Positions 1 through 12,335 are shown, counted from the first letter of the stretch. The stretch is DNA of 64,000 nt from Ustilaginoidea virens (GCF_000687475.1 NC_057318.1:2790001-2854000); one strand, 5' to 3'. Made by a program: numbers and translations. Notes: generated from the sequence alone by a model not told the origin.

Positions 1-1041
1 CCGAGTACTTCGTCCACTGGTACCCGATTTGTTGTCCCCTGGGTTCAAACACTATACCAAAAGGCCTTTCTACCCTTGTCCAGCTGGAACTGCGACGGAA
101 AAGGCAAAAGGGAAAAAAAAAAAAAAAAAAAAAAAAAAGGTATTCCACGACTCGGGAGACTTCCAACCATCCGAAAAGCACTTGAAAAGAAAAAGTGTAC
201 AAACGTGTCAAGGCTGTAACCAAGTCTCTTTTTGAAAACATCTCCCCTGCTGCTGTAAAAGCAAGAAAAAGCCACCCCAGCTGCATCCTGGGCGTACCAG
301 GAAACCTGCCTCTCAGAATTGCAAACTGCCGCCCTTCCGCAAGCGAAACCAGACGTTTTGAAACAAAGAGCCTGCCTACCTAGCCTGGCCGTGTCTCTTC
401 ACTCTAACCTGGATGCCAAATTCCGATATGTAACCACCCCAAGAAATCTGAGACGCGCCGAATATCCCACTTGCAAAACACCGCCCTTCACCACCAGATC
501 AAAGATTTATAAAAAAAAAAAATCGATTGAATAAATAAAGAAAACTTCAAGTACGCCAGAAAACGCCGTTGCTTGAAAGTTGATAAACAAGGAAACGACC
601 TTGTTTAATCGAGTCCCAACTATTGACATGTCGAAACGAGGAAAAGAAAATCAAGGGAAAAAGGGCAAATGAAGGGGGAAAATAGCAAACTCGAAAACGC
701 CGTCCATTTGAAACGCTTCCCCTGGAACCCCGGAAACAGAAAAGAAGCCGACAAGAGCCCAGATGGAGGTGTAAAAAAGCTGCCGGGGGGGGGGGGGATT
801 TCTCCAATGAAAGGAGAAAAAAAAATTAAGTGTCATTCAATCGTAAAGGTCAGCGATTCCAATCCGATCAAGTCGCGCGCCCGCGGCTGGTTCCTTGGTC
901 CAGTGATGCCCGCGTCGCGGAGCGGTAGAGGGAGGGGGGCAGAAGAGCCTGCAAGATGTGTTGGGCAGTTCCTGTCGCAACAGTCTGGTGCCTGCCATCA
1001 GGTTGCAGTCCGCCATGCCAAGCAGCATGACGGACAGTGTG
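1..1041. other. Non-coding flank downstream of the SAT4-like kinase
   Basis: No coding region or RNA gene is supported here. The stretch holds several A-rich runs (about 113-138 and 510-521) and a G run near 785-797. Open frames are short and cross these homopolymers. It presumably contains the 3' untranslated region of the minus-strand kinase ending at 1042. Confidence 0.6.
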
Positions 1042-2502
1042 TTACAGACCTTCTTCACCGGCCTTGCAGAGTTTTATTTCGCGAACCCACTCGGATTTGA
1101 GCACCTGAGCGGCCGTGAGACGGCGGGTTGGATGGGGATCCAGCACCGAGTAGATGACGTTGCGGCACCTGGCGCGGTGCAGGGACTCGATAGGGCCATA
1201 GCCCTCCTCGTCACGGCGCCCCTCCAGATAGCGAGCGTAAAACTCATCCTCTTCCTTCTTGGCCACGCGCCAAAGGTGACGGCCTGTTCGCATCGCCATG
1301 TAAATGACGCCGCAGGCCCATACATCAACGGCGCGAGCGTCGAATTCCTTGTCAGTGTACTCTTCGGGAGAGATGTACGGTGCGGAGCCGCAAAGGCCAG
1401 ACACCATGTGGGCGTCTGTTTCCCAGGCCATTCGGAAACACTCTCCGTTGCCAAAATCGGTAATCTTGAGGGCGCCCCGCGTGGTGAGGAGCAGGTTTTC
1501 AGGCTTGAGGTCTCTGTGAGCGACGCCCATCTCGTGAAGATACTCGACACCGCGCATCATCTGCTTGAAGAAACAGTCGGCTTCCTGAACCTCAAGCTTG
1601 CCGCTTGAAAGGATGAGGGTGTACAGGTCGCCACCGGCGCAGAATTCCATCACCTCGCAGTAATCACCTTTGGCATCCTTGAGCAGATCCAGAGTGTGGA
1701 TTACGTTAGGATGGCGCAGAGACGAGGATATGCAGAACTCAGCAGTCAGTCGTTTGCTGTACTTCTTCTCGGTTTCCTCGGGGCGACGGCGAAACTCCTT
1801 GACGGCAAAGAGCTTTTCAGAACCGCCTAGTTTTTTGTGAGAGATTCGGACGATGCCGAACGCTCCACGTCCAACAACTTCCTGGCACTTGCCGTATTTC
1901 TCGACTAGTGTAGATGACGGGTTGGGTCCGCCTTTTCGTTCGGCGGCTTCTTCCCTCTCCTGGCGTAGCGAGTCAACCCAGTTGGAGACGAGCGAGAGGT
2001 CATGGTCGGGGGAGGCCTCGGGCTTCTTGCCCAGAAGAGTGCGCCACATGTCGGAAAGCTTTTCCTGCCGGCGGCTCGATTTCAGGTGATGCTCGTGGCC
2101 GCCCTGGACGTCTGGGTTGGGAGCGAAGCGCATGCCTAGTTCCTTGCCGGGAATGACCTTGGAAGGGTTTGGTGACGGCTTTTCGGAAGGCTTCTCGGAT
2201 GATTCTTTGCGGGACGGCGCAGGGGACGAAGCGCCGTTGAGAGAAGAACCTCGGGATCGGCCAGCTTGCTCGGCATAGCCGTTGCTCTTGGCGACCTCTT
2301 TGCTGGAAAAGATGCGGGTGAAGCGTTCCTTGACAGAAGCCTTTTCCAAAGGGGCCCTCAAGTGCGAAGATTCGCTGGCAGAATCGCCGTCTTGGGAAGC
2401 GAGAGCAGGAGATTTTTTGGAACCATCGTGAGACTTGACTGACGAAGGCTTGGAGCTCGGAGCAGAGTTGGGTTTGGACGAAGTAACGGACGCAGCAGGC
2501 AT
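1042..2502 (-). CDS. sat4: Serine/threonine protein kinase, HAL4/SAT4/HRK1 (NPR) family
   Basis: A single uninterrupted frame of 486 residues. Residues 1-190 are a low-complexity tail rich in Ser, Pro and Lys, and the kinase domain spans about 205-475. Visible motifs are the glycine loop GRGAFG (211-216), the ATP-binding Lys in FAVKEF (K235), HRDLKPEN with catalytic D331, and DFG at 349-351. The APE segment is replaced by PYISPEEY, as is usual in this fungal family. The C-terminus EWVREIKLCKAGEEGL matches the family's usual ending, so the frame looks complete without introns. Yeast Hal4/Sat4, Hal5 and Hrk1 regulate plasma-membrane transport (Trk1/2 potassium uptake, Pma1). That role is inferred here from family only. 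The upstream intergenic region is 6 kb, so regulation could be complex. Which paralogue it matches cannot be fixed by eye. Confidence 0.9.
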   Translation of the reverse strand: MPAASVTSSKPNSAPSSKPSSVKSHDGSKKSPALASQDGDSASESSHLRAPLEKASVKERFTRIFSSKEVAKSNGYAEQAGRSRGSSLNGASSPAPSRKESSEKPSEKPSPNPSKVIPGKELGMRFAPNPDVQGGHEHHLKSSRRQEKLSDMWRTLLGKKPEASPDHDLSLVSNWVDSLRQEREEAAERKGGPNPSSTLVEKYGKCQEVVGRGAFGIVRISHKKLGGSEKLFAVKEFRRRPEETEKKYSKRLTAEFCISSSLRHPNVIHTLDLLKDAKGDYCEVMEFCAGGDLYTLILSSGKLEVQEADCFFKQMMRGVEYLHEMGVAHRDLKPENLLLTTRGALKITDFGNGECFRMAWETDAHMVSGLCGSAPYISPEEYTDKEFDARAVDVWACGVIYMAMRTGRHLWRVAKKEEDEFYARYLEGRRDEEGYGPIESLHRARCRNVIYSVLDPHPTRRLTAAQVLKSEWVREIKLCKAGEEGL

Positions 2503-3178
2503 TTTTATTCTCCTTCTTTTTCTGGGGCAGCAAAACGTCTACACGACCAACGGCGACTGGTGGTGACGGCAGAAGTGACGTAGCGGCGTGCAGAGACGAG
2601 TGTGGCGTGTGTCACTGCCGGGATGCGAGCGCGGGCGCGGGCGCGGGCGCCAGGACAAAGTCAGGTTACGGAAGTTGAAGTCGGATGGATGATTGAGGGT
2701 AGCAGAAGGGGAAGCGCAACCAGGTTGATGAAGAAGCAGACGACTTGTCCCGCCTTTCCCCCCCCACCCTTTTTTACCGTTCTTCTTGTAAGGCAAGGGT
2801 TAAGCGTCTCGGCAGGCGTCTAGGGGATGATGGTTGCTGACAAGAAAAAAGTCAAGTCTTGTGCGTAACAAGATTTGGAACAGGAAATGGCACGAAATCT
2901 TTTTTCCGCAGCGTGTCCTCGGGTGGGCAGGATGACAAAGCTGGCGCTGGTCAAATGCGTCCGTCGTTAGTTCGTGCCTTTGGAGGTACCTTACCTCGGG
3001 CTGGTGGTACCTGGGCAGGTATGTATTCGGAGGGTAGGAGAGATGGTGGCGACGACTTTTCACATGGATGCTGGGCTGGTAGGTACCGTGGACACGAATA
3101 GGTTTTAAAAAAAAGTACCTAGTCTGACTGACTGGAGGACGCAGAGGTGATTTTCTTTATTTTTCCCCGGCAGGTGTA

Positions 3179-3236
3179 GAGGCACAGGTGCAGGTGCTGG
3201 TGCAGGTGCAGGTGCAGGTGCAGGTGCAACTTGCAT
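3179..3236. repeat. GCAGGT hexamer microsatellite
   Basis: About nine copies of a hexamer close to GCAGGT run in tandem, with one GCTGGT variant. Confidence 0.9.
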
Positions 3237-4346
3237 CCAGGACTCAGGAGCGACGCGACCAGGATTGCAGTGCAGGTGAGCCAGCTGCCAGTCGTGTTCA
3301 GCGTTGCGAAGGATAGGACCAAGGATAGGACGGTGGTGGTCAGGCGTGCGAGAGGGAGAGAGCGAGTGTGCGAGTTTGAGCCTGGAGAGTTGAAAATAAT
3401 TCGTCGAGGCGCTCAGGGAGGGCCAGGGCCAGGGCCAGGCAGGACCAGGGGAGGGAATGCGGCGACGTTGGCAGCTTTGCATGTGTGTGGGTTGGCAGCA
3501 GCAGCGAAAGTCTGGGGCTGGGGCTGAGGGCTGAGGGCTGAGGGCCTGGGCTCTGCGCGTCTGTAGACTCTGCACAGTTGAGCGCAAGCTTCTTGCTCGT
3601 TCGGGCTGGACCCTGCTGATTTTCAGGTGATTTACTGGCTGGATTAGGGCTGGCTGGCGGGTGGTGGGACGGGTCAACAAACTCTTGTCGGCCAGACGCC
3701 GCGATCGATCAGCGTAGGGGGTTCTCCAAGCCGCGGTTGGTTTTTTTTTTTTTTTTTCGACGCGAGCGAAGCTGCAACTTATCCTGTTGGCAGACTTCTT
3801 GGCTCAATCCCCCTGTCCAGATGGAGGAAGCGGCACGGCGTCAACCCGGGGCGGCAGCGTAGATGCGTCGGCGTGCTCGGTGAGGGCGACCTTTGAGGAG
3901 TTGGAAGAGGAAAAAGAGGCTTTGAACTACTCCGTACCCAAGGGGGAAAAGAGAGAGCAACGGAGAGAGCAAAGGAGAGGATAAACGGAAGAGCAAAAGA
4001 GAGAGCAAAAAGGAGAGCAAAGGGGCCAGTAGTGGCTAGTATATGGACCAGGACAGACACGAACAAGGGAAGGTACAGGGCAAGAAGAGACCCGGGAACG
4101 CTGGCTCCAGGTACCCACATCAAGAGGTACTGTACCTGGGGTGCGGACACGCCGGACTCCGGAGCACGGAGTGAGTACTGGACAAGGCAACGTCTCGGAG
4201 GCAAGGGAAACAAAAAGGTGCTGAAGAAGAGGGGCAGGGGAGAAGAAAAGGAAGGAACCCCCGGCAGGCGACGGCAGGCGACGGCAAGAGTCTGCGTATA
4301 TGGAGTAGGAGTAGTTCTGCGGGCAGGCAGGACACGACAAAGCGGA

Positions 4347-4386
4347 CAAGGAAGGAAGGAAGGAACGAACGAACGAACGAACGAAG
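4347..4386. repeat. GGAA then CGAA tetramer microsatellite
   Basis: A short AAGG run passes directly into a run of ACGA repeats. A similar ACGA run occurs at 40247-40272. Confidence 0.85.
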
Positions 4387-4960
4387 AACGGGCAGCAACT
4401 CTTTCGCAATGAAATACTACTGTAGTACGCGGCAGCTCGAAGCAGCAAGAGCAGCAGCCTCGCTCCTGCGCTCGTCGACACCACGTAGGAAAGGGGAAAG
4501 GCGACTAATAAGGTCTGGTGCCTTCCTACCTAAGGTTACCCGTGAAAGCCCTGAGTGGAGAAGAAAAGGCAGGAATCGAAACATGCTGGCGCGTCAGAGC
4601 TGTCGCTTGGGGGGGGGGTCAGGGCCTAAGACGCCGAAACGGGAAGGGCCTCGTGCCATCGAACAAGTGGGCAGAGAATTTTTTACTTTTCTTGCGCGAA
4701 AAATCACCAATACTAAAAGGGTCTTCATCTCCACCCGCGCCGTTATTTTCTTCCCCCATCATCTTCTTATTTACTAGGTATTTTGTTTATTTATTTATTT
4801 GAGGCTGGGGTTGTCGGTCGCAGGCAATTGAGTTACCTAGGTACCTAAGTACCTACCTACCTCCTAGTTAGCGGTACCTAGATACCTGGTAATCGTACTG
4901 AGTAGAAATGACAAAGCCACCTGCATCGGCTCTAGCAGGACCTACATCTACCAAGAAGCT

Positions 4961-4997
4961 TCTTTTCTTTTCTTTTCTTTTCTTTTCTTTTCTTTTT
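4961..4997. repeat. TTTTC pentamer microsatellite
   Basis: Repeated CTTTT units followed by a T-rich stretch. The same pentamer recurs downstream of ATG101 at 34508-34548. Confidence 0.85.
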
Positions 4998-5330
4998 TCC
5001 CTTTTTTATTATTATTATTTTTTTTTTTTACAACTGATAAAGGAAATCAGGCTTGCAGCCCTGCAACTAGCGAAATCCCCTCCTCGCGGTAAATCACGTG
5101 ATTCCGCAGCACCAACAAAGTTGCCGTATCAAGGTCTCGCTAAGGCATGAATAAGCCCAATAGTGATCGATCACGTCCATTAGAGAACTGGGCACGTCTC
5201 GCATAGACTCGCAAGTACAGCTTCTTCGGAACCAAAAGACGCGCTTGGTTCCCAAGAGTGCAAAACTCCAGCGTTACCACGCCAAGGGTCGCATCCGGCA
5301 CTTCGCAACGGCGCTACTTCATTCAACGTT

Positions 5331-5404
5331 GTCATGTCATGTCATGTCATGTCATCCACGTCATCCCCGTCATCCCCGTCATCCATGTCATTCATGTCAT
5401 CCAT
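5331..5404. repeat. GTCAT-type pentamer and 9-mer repeats
   Basis: Tandem GTCAT units are followed by diverged CCCCGTCAT and CCATGTCAT units. Confidence 0.85.
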
Positions 5405-6484
5405 GTTGCAGGCCGCTCACGCTCACTGCGTTGCTCACTTGGTTGTTATCGGCATCATGACAAAACGACGTTGGTCACACCTGCTCAGGACAAGTTGCGA
5501 CGACTCGACTTGCCGAAAAATAAGCTGATGCGAGTTTCAGATCCCGGTGCCCCGCAGCACGTACCTGGCAAGTAGATCTAGGTACCCAAGACACCCAGAG
5601 TACTGCACCGAGGACGTACCTGCTACTGCTGCCTGCTACCCGCTACCTACTACCAGCCCAGGGGGCCGAGGCATCCCTAGCGCCAAAAAGATATAAATTT
5701 AAAAAAAAAAAAAAAAAAAAAAACAAAAAAAAAACAAAATGAGAAATAACAGTCGGGAAGTTGGAACCCTTTGATGCAGGCGCATGAACAAAGAAACGCT
5801 TGCGTTGTTATGTTGTCGCCCTTTGCTGTTGCTGGATGCATTGTCCCGGAAGCCAAGGGGCCTTGTTGGCGCTCCGTCCATCCATTGCCAAGTTGGCCCG
5901 GCTTGGCGGCTTGAGGCTTGGCGGCTTGGCGGCTTGGCGCTAGGGCTTGGGAGTTTCTGCCGTGAGACCAGCGCGATGGGCACTCGGATGCGCACTCGGA
6001 TGCGCACTGTGCAGCGAGAGGCACAAGCGCAGTCCCGCCACAGTGCCGCCAAGTTGCCACACGCCGATGGGATTTTCCCTTAGACGCGGCAAGCCCTCGT
6101 CGTCCGTCGTCTCCAGCTGGCGGCGCACTGGACGCAGCGCTGCCGGCAGGTGGCCGGAAGCAGGGTGGGGGGGATTTCCCGCGAATCGACTCCACCGGAC
6201 GGCTTGTGGTGACTTTGGTCGTCCCGGCTCTCCTCTCCTTGCAACTGCATTCGTCATTTTCTGCATTTTCCTGCATTTCCAGTGTCCGCGGGCAAATTGC
6301 TGCCGCATGACGCACCTCGATACTTTCCCTTGCCAGCCCGTGCCCAAATCCAGAATCCGCTCACTCGAACCACATGTCATCTCGATCATCTGACATTCCT
6401 GCCGCTGCCAGTTAAACGAACGACATGCGCGATGGATCAACCGCCCGTACCGCCTCGCTACATTGGGTCCGCGAATCGCCAGGG

Positions 6485-6519
<35 letters not shown>

Positions 6520-6683
6520 CATCGTCCAGCCAGCGCCCATTACGACAAGTGACTAGTGCCGGTGCCAGAGTTGCGACGGGTGGTGGTTTTATGGCTGTGG
6601 CAACGCAACAAAACGACGCAGATGCAGACGGACGGGCGAACCCTGGGCAACCCGTTGCCTGCGGCGTGGCTGGCCTGGGTTGC

Positions 6684-6732
6684 GTGTGCTTGTGCGTGTG
6701 CTTGTGCGTGTGCGTGTGCGTGTGCGTGTGCG
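6684..6732. repeat. TGTGCG hexamer microsatellite
   Basis: Eight or so hexamers of TGTGCG, with TGTGCT variants. A GGCTGC hexamer run follows at about 6780-6808. Confidence 0.85.
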
Positions 6733-7498
6733 CAGAAACCCTAATTCACAACTCTATTTCGCGACGAGCTCGCTATTGGGGCTGCGGCTGCGGCTGCGGC
6801 TGCGGCTACCGACGTACCGACTACGGAGTCACCGTCATCTCTGAAGGAACTACCTACCTACCTAGACTAACTCACGTTAGGTACGCAGAAGACGGGCAGG
6901 GCAGGGCAGGGCAGGGCCAGACGAGGCTGACGTCCCCTGGCCTCTTGTGGGCGAGCCAAGTTGACGCTTTGTTGGCTGGCATCTTGCCGGGAACACCCGG
7001 TCATGACGACCAAATTTTCCAACAAGGTCAGCACCAAGCAGTGCTGCGCAAGTAATCCGTCCCCTCGTCCCGACCCGTCGACACATGGGGTGGTGAATTG
7101 CCCATCACTCAACCACCGATGCCCTCCCGTCTCGCTTGTGTGCAGATTGCAGGGCCCCTGGTTTCCTGATTACACTTGCAATATGCGGGACGATTTGCTC
7201 CCGAGTTCGTCCTCCGTGCCCTCCTCGTCAAAACCCCCCTCCCCCGTACCCTATGTCTTGGCCACCACAAAGGCCCATTGACATCCCACCTGCGCCAAGA
7301 GCTCGAGATGTTGTTGCATGCCCGAATGCCATGGCCAGGGATCCCCAGGCAAGGAACAAAGGGTTCAAGGATGGGATCCGTTCGCTCTTGCGGTCCGACG
7401 ACTTTTCCAGCTCTCGGCCAACCATTGGCGGCCGTCTCCCTGCATAACAACTGCTGTGCTATTTTATTTCTCATCAATCATCACCATCACCATTACCA

Positions 7499-7550
7499 TC
7501 TGCGTCTGCGTCTGCGTCTGCGTCTGCATCTGCATCCGCATCTGCATCTC
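7499..7550. repeat. TGCGTC/TGCATC hexamer microsatellite
   Basis: TGCGTC units change into TGCATC and CGCATC units along the array. Confidence 0.85.
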
Positions 7551-8165
7551 GGCTTGTCGTTGAACCCACTTGCCAGCTACGTAGCTATCCAGGCAAAGAA
7601 TGGCCCAACTCAACTAGGGAAAAAGCAGTCTCCCTGCTCCTCGTGCTCTACATGCGCGTCTCCGTGGTTGACATACGAGTTCTGTTGCTATGGCTCATGT
7701 TGCCAGCTGCACCGCGTACAAAGCACCACTGCTACAAGCATACAACGTCCCATGGCATGCGCCTGGTCTGCACAAGTTTCGTCAGCCGTCTGCTCAGTCT
7801 GTTATGCACAGACTCATGGGAGTTTTCGAATACGGACAGCTTCAATCCCAAACCACGTTCTTTGTCATTGATTCCAGCGACCGCTTACCAAAAATTATTT
7901 TTTTCTATTTTATTTAAAAAAAAAAAAAAAAAAAAAGGGACAGAGAAAAGAATATCCAAAAGCGGTCCTTCAAAGCCTACTTACTCCCTGGTACCCTTTC
8001 TATTGTTTGCCGAGATTGCGCTTATAACCCCTCGTGGGAGCATGGCGTGTGCTTCCAGAGACACCCCTATGAATGGAGATAAAGCAGATGACATGGTGCC
8101 GAAACATCGGCTGCGTTTCCCTCCAGACCCGAGCCTGTGCCAAGCGATAACACCAGGGACTCCAG

Positions 8166-8251
8166 AATCAGGAGTCAGGAGTCAGAGTCAGGAGTCAGAG
8201 TCAGGTGTCAGAGTCAGGTGTCAGAGTCAGGAGTTAGAGTCAGGAGTCAGG
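8166..8251. repeat. Minisatellite of GGAGTCAGAGTCA-type units
   Basis: Irregular tandem units built from GTCAGA and GTCAGG blocks. There are no unique spacers between units, so this is a minisatellite and not a CRISPR-like array. Confidence 0.85.
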
Positions 8252-8628
8252 GGCGGGTCATTTCGCCAAGACGCTGTCCCGGCCAGAGCGGTGAGTATCT
8301 GTTGGGTCATCATACCCAACACGCCGCCCTTGTCCCAAGTCTCGGAAAAGACCGATGCGAACCCCCAAGTTGCGCCTGCATCCACTACTAACCTTCCGTA
8401 TCCGAACATGATGCTGCATAAAACTCCGCACCCAGTTCTCTGAACAACGTTGCACAGCTGGTCTGGACTCTGGAATCTCCCGTGTGACTGACGGTGCTCC
8501 GTGCTACCCTGGACTCTGTCTCGGAAAAGGAAAAAAAAGATACCGGTCAGCCGAGACGCACCCAAGACCCAGGCAGGGAACCAGGGGAAAGAGCAGACAC
8601 CGCTGATGATATGAGATGCCAGAGATTA

Positions 8629-11184
8629 TCATGCATCGGGTTGCGGCTCGAGCTTTACTTCCTCCCCGAGTCCCGGAGTGCAGACGGCCATTTTGTTGAC
8701 GACATGAGCCAATTTGGTGCTCGGCGAACAAGATAGATTAGCCGTTGCTGTCCCTACAGCCTCGCGCCACTCCGACTTCAAAAGCGATGTCCCAGACCCT
8801 GCGTGCGAAGCCGCCGACATGCTGCTTCTCATGGCCGCTGTACGGAGAGTCTCCGTCAAGCCTGTTCTCGGACTAGACGGCGAGTGAGGTCCCTGCAAGA
8901 AGGGTGCGTTATCCCGGAGCACTTGAGCGGCCTCCTTGGGCTCTGCTTTTGCAAGAGGTGGCGATAACGCCGTTCCGTCGACAAGATCTCCCGTCTTCAT
9001 AAAGTAGTCCGTTTCCTTGACAAAGTTGGTCAAGTACATTATCGGCCTCTTTGATGGATTGACACTGAGGCGACGTTTGATAGCCTCCTCGTAGGCACGA
9101 TCGTATACATTGTAATCCACCGCCGTGGGTGATTCAGCAACGACATCTGGAGTAGTCTCATCCCTGGCGAATGCATCTCGTGCCCCGGTGCCAATACCGA
9201 GAAGTAGAGGATCTTGATCGCCAACCTCGTGTGCGTGGCCCTTGTTTGCGCCTCGGTCTTGTTGGTCGAGTAAAAGCCGGCGACGAGCCAGTATGTTTTG
9301 TATCTCCTCTGCCTTGGTCTTCTCCAACGCGGCGTCAAGGCCCTCGGCCCCTGACCCAGGAATTTGCGCAGACGCAGCACAACTCTCTGCGCCGACACCG
9401 CCCCGTCTCGTTCTGATTTTGGCCAGCAGCATCCTGAACTTCTGAATCACCTTCATCATGGAGACGAGATGGTTCATCTTCCTGGTGAATGCACGGCTCA
9501 ACTCGAGCTCATTGGGAGGCTCAACCATGTTTGCGCAATTGTCTTCCGTGGACAACAACGGGTCGACCCCTCCCTTGGTGACCCAGGAATGTTCCTGAAC
9601 AGAAGACGAGGGTTAGCAACGCAAAAAGGAAGGCCGTGGTCGTGCCCCCGACTCACCCGTAGTTCAGGCATCGCGATTCGCTTCTCGGGATCTTTCTCAA
9701 GGATCTTGCCCATCAGGTCCGCAAATGCAGGATCCTCATTTTCAGGAATGGGAGGATCGTCGGTTTTAATGGCCTCGTATATCTCTAGCACACCGGATCG
9801 ACTAAACGGTATCTTACCATACTTGAGGCAGTAGAGCGTCACACCCATTGACCAGATATCCGCGGCTTTACCGGAGACGTCTTTGTGCTTGCCACATAGT
9901 TCTGGCGGCATGAACGCCGGTGAACCTGCAGACTTGGAGATTCTCATATTGTCTGGCTTGTCAAACATTTCAGACACTCCAAAGTCTACAATCTTCAAGA
10001 CTTGGTCGTCGGAAAGAAGGAGATTATCAGGTTTGATGTCTCGATGTATGACGCCTTGAGCATGTACTACCCCGTGGCATCAGCCGGGGGAGAAACATAT
10101 CGGTGTTGGTCCGCACTCGAGTATGACGGAAGACTCGACGACAGTGTGAATGGAGAGAATACTTACAATATTCAATGCCCAACAGCAAGTCTCGAAACCA
10201 GCAGCGACACAGCTCATCGTCGTAGGGGTCGGCATTCTCATCCAGCCCAACAGCCATGACAACACCGTTCTTGCACATTTCCATCACCATGTACAGTGAA
10301 TCCTCTTCAGGGTCGTCAAGGACCTCGATAAGCTGAACCAGGTTTGGATGATTGAGCTTCTTCATGATGGCAATCTCCTCCCTGATGAGAAACAATGAGT
10401 CACTCTCCTCTCCCGCGCGTAGGCCCGTCATCCGAGGCGACAATGGCCCTGCAGCTCTGCGCGGCCCGGGAAGAAGTTGGCGGGGCAAGCCTTGAGGACC
10501 CAGTCGCAATATATGAGACTGGGCTCGCTTTCTCAGACGCGTCTTGGAAAATTCCTTGACGGCCTTTGATTCGGTGAATTCTCGAATCAGCATCGACCTT
10601 TTTTTTAAAAGCGTGTCAAGAGTTGAAACCGCAGGGGACTAACAAACTCGTTGCCAAACTGATCGGTAGCACGGTGCACAGCGCCGTACGAGCCTCTGCC
10701 AATCTCCTCCACAATAATGTACTGATTAATCCGGTGACACGTTCTCCCATCGACTTCATCGCTGGCGAATTCGACGCGAGCATCCAGTGTTTCCTGTCAA
10801 GTTGCGGCGCGCGTCAGAACCCAAGTTGCTGGCTCGGGGTGGAGGAGGGCAACAAAAGCCAAACCAAAAGCTTGCCATCTCCAGTCAGGGACAGAAAGAA
10901 AGTCGTACTTTTATTTCCCTGTGTGCGCTTGGCGTTCGTGTATGTTGTCTCGCAGGGCTGCAATATCTCTGCAAAGCGGGCGGCTCAGGTCTGGCAGCAA
11001 AAACAAGGAAATCAATACCAAGCTCTCGTATGGAGTAGAGGCTCCGACAATAAAACTGAGTGCCAGCAGATTGCTGAGCTGGCTCGACTCACAACGTGGA
11101 AGCCAAAGGCGGTCGTGGCTGATCCTCAGCGTGCTCAATCGCTAACCGAGGCGACGATGAACTGCTGGCAGCATCATCCGCCAT
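8629..11184 (-). CDS. Ca2+/calmodulin-dependent protein kinase kinase-like (Ssp1/Sak1/CMKC group)
   Basis: Exons are 10644-10793, 10167-10563, 9657-10066 and 8629-9594, plus a tentative first exon at 11093-11184 beginning ATG (MADDAASSSSS). The last four close in frame with GT-AG introns of 62-100 bp and give 640 residues. Counted from exon 2, there is a glycine loop GRGSYG (32-37), AVK Lys at 53, HRDIKPDN with D192, DFG at 210-212 and GSPAFMPPE. An Arg/Pro-rich insert (about 69-101) between Lys53 and the helix C region is diagnostic of CaMKKs. Ssp1/Sak1 kinases activate AMPK (Snf1) and CaM kinases by activation-loop phosphorylation, which is a family inference here. The C-terminal 300 residues are basic and Ser-rich, as is usual. 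Exon 1 ends in a phase that does not fit exon 2, so the N-terminus is unresolved. Confidence 0.88.
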
Positions 11185-12335
11185 GACGATTATCGGCAAC
11201 CCGGGGACGCCCGCTCTATAGCTTCCAGAGCAGGCAGCAGGCAGCAGGCAGCAGGCAGCGAGCAGCAAGCAGCGAGCAGCGTCGCGATTACGCAGAAAAG
11301 GCGAAAATAGCTTTCACGGATAAATCCTCAGCTGATGGCACAGAATCACTACAGACAAGACATGAAAAATTACTGCTGTGGAATTAGACGAGACTGTTGG
11401 GGCTGAACGACTCGAGCTCTATATGTGAGGCTACCACGAGGGGAAACGGAGATGTTTGACGGCCAGGCATCCCGGCCTGAGCTATCGTGCTTTGATCGAT
11501 GTTATAGTTGTGTGTGCCGATGTTGTGCTGATGCCAACCGGGCGGATGTTGTAATGATATATGTACCAACCAACTATGTACCGAGGTATGTAAGGTAAGG
11601 TAGGTAGATAGATGTGTAGGGTCAAGGCGGACGAATAGACGGCCCAGCCAGCTTTCCAGACCTGGCCTCGAAATCGGAAGCGAAACCAAGACGAGTTTCG
11701 ACGAGTTTCGACCGCGACCGCGACCGCAGAGCTTCCAGGGAAAACGGAAAGGAAGAAGAGTCTACAAAACAGGCGAGGCTCAGTCGGCTCAGTCCAGTAA
11801 TGGATGTGGAGGGCAAGAGGCCGGCCGCTCCAGTTGCTGACAGGTCATTTATTTATGTATTTATTTATTTTATTTTATTTATTCGTCCATTCTCGCGGCC
11901 TGTTATCGTGGCGGGGGGGAGTCGGGGACCAATAATGGCAGAGTAATCCGATCCCTCGCAGGGCCTACAGCCTACAGCAGCAGCCGCGAGGTGGGGTGCA
12001 CCTTCCCTTCGCGTCCACGCAGCCCCCGGCCAATCCAAATCCAACTCCCGATGCTGGTGCTGGTGCTGGTGCTGGTGAACTCGATCCGCAGCCTCATCCA
12101 ACCTGGCAACTCGTCGTCCCCTGCGCTGCCCGCCAGTCGCACCCGCCGCCCGAGCCCACTAGGATTTGCCGCAACGGGCTTCATCCTCGCGACGTCCACG
12201 ACCTGGTCTGGCTCTGGCTCTGGCTCTGGCACAACTTGCAGTTCCGCCTCGCCAAAAGCTGGCCCCTCCCTCCTCCTCCTCCTCCTTCGCCTCCCCTCTC
12301 TGGAAACACAAAAAAAAACAAAAAAAAAAAAAAAT
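11185..12335. other. Divergent intergenic region between the CaMKK-like gene and BET5
   Basis: About 1.15 kb between two start codons pointing away from each other, so it should hold both promoters. It contains CAGCAGG repeats (11224-11278), a TTTATTTA-rich stretch (11848-11885), a GCTGGT run at 12053-12080 and an A-rich run directly before the BET5 start (12309-12334). No gene is supported inside. Confidence 0.6.

Larger units (their letters stand above)
2503..8628. other. 6.1 kb intergenic region rich in simple repeats
   Basis: No gene is supported. The stretch separates two minus-strand kinase genes and so should contain the 5' region of the SAT4-like kinase and the 3' end of the CaMKK-like gene. 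It is unusually dense in short tandem repeats (listed separately), homopolymers (T run near 3740-3757, A runs at 5701-5723, 6485-6516 and 7915-7936) and clusters of AGGTACCT-like palindromes (for example 4830-4890). All open frames run through these repeats, lack family motifs and have poor composition for proteins. A lineage-specific gene or long non-coding RNA cannot be excluded without transcript data. Confidence 0.6.

Noticed and set aside
3105..3680. Possible 191-residue minus-strand protein
   Set aside because: It runs through the GCAGGT array and GGCCAG repeats, giving Ala/Pro strings. No family resemblance and no credible splice or start context.
5677..6440. Overlapping minus-strand frames of 117-212 residues
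   Set aside because: They end in poly-Phe from an A tract, overlap each other in different frames and show no motif.
8166..8251. CRISPR-like repeated units
   Set aside because: Units are directly joined without unique spacers and the genome is fungal. It is a minisatellite.
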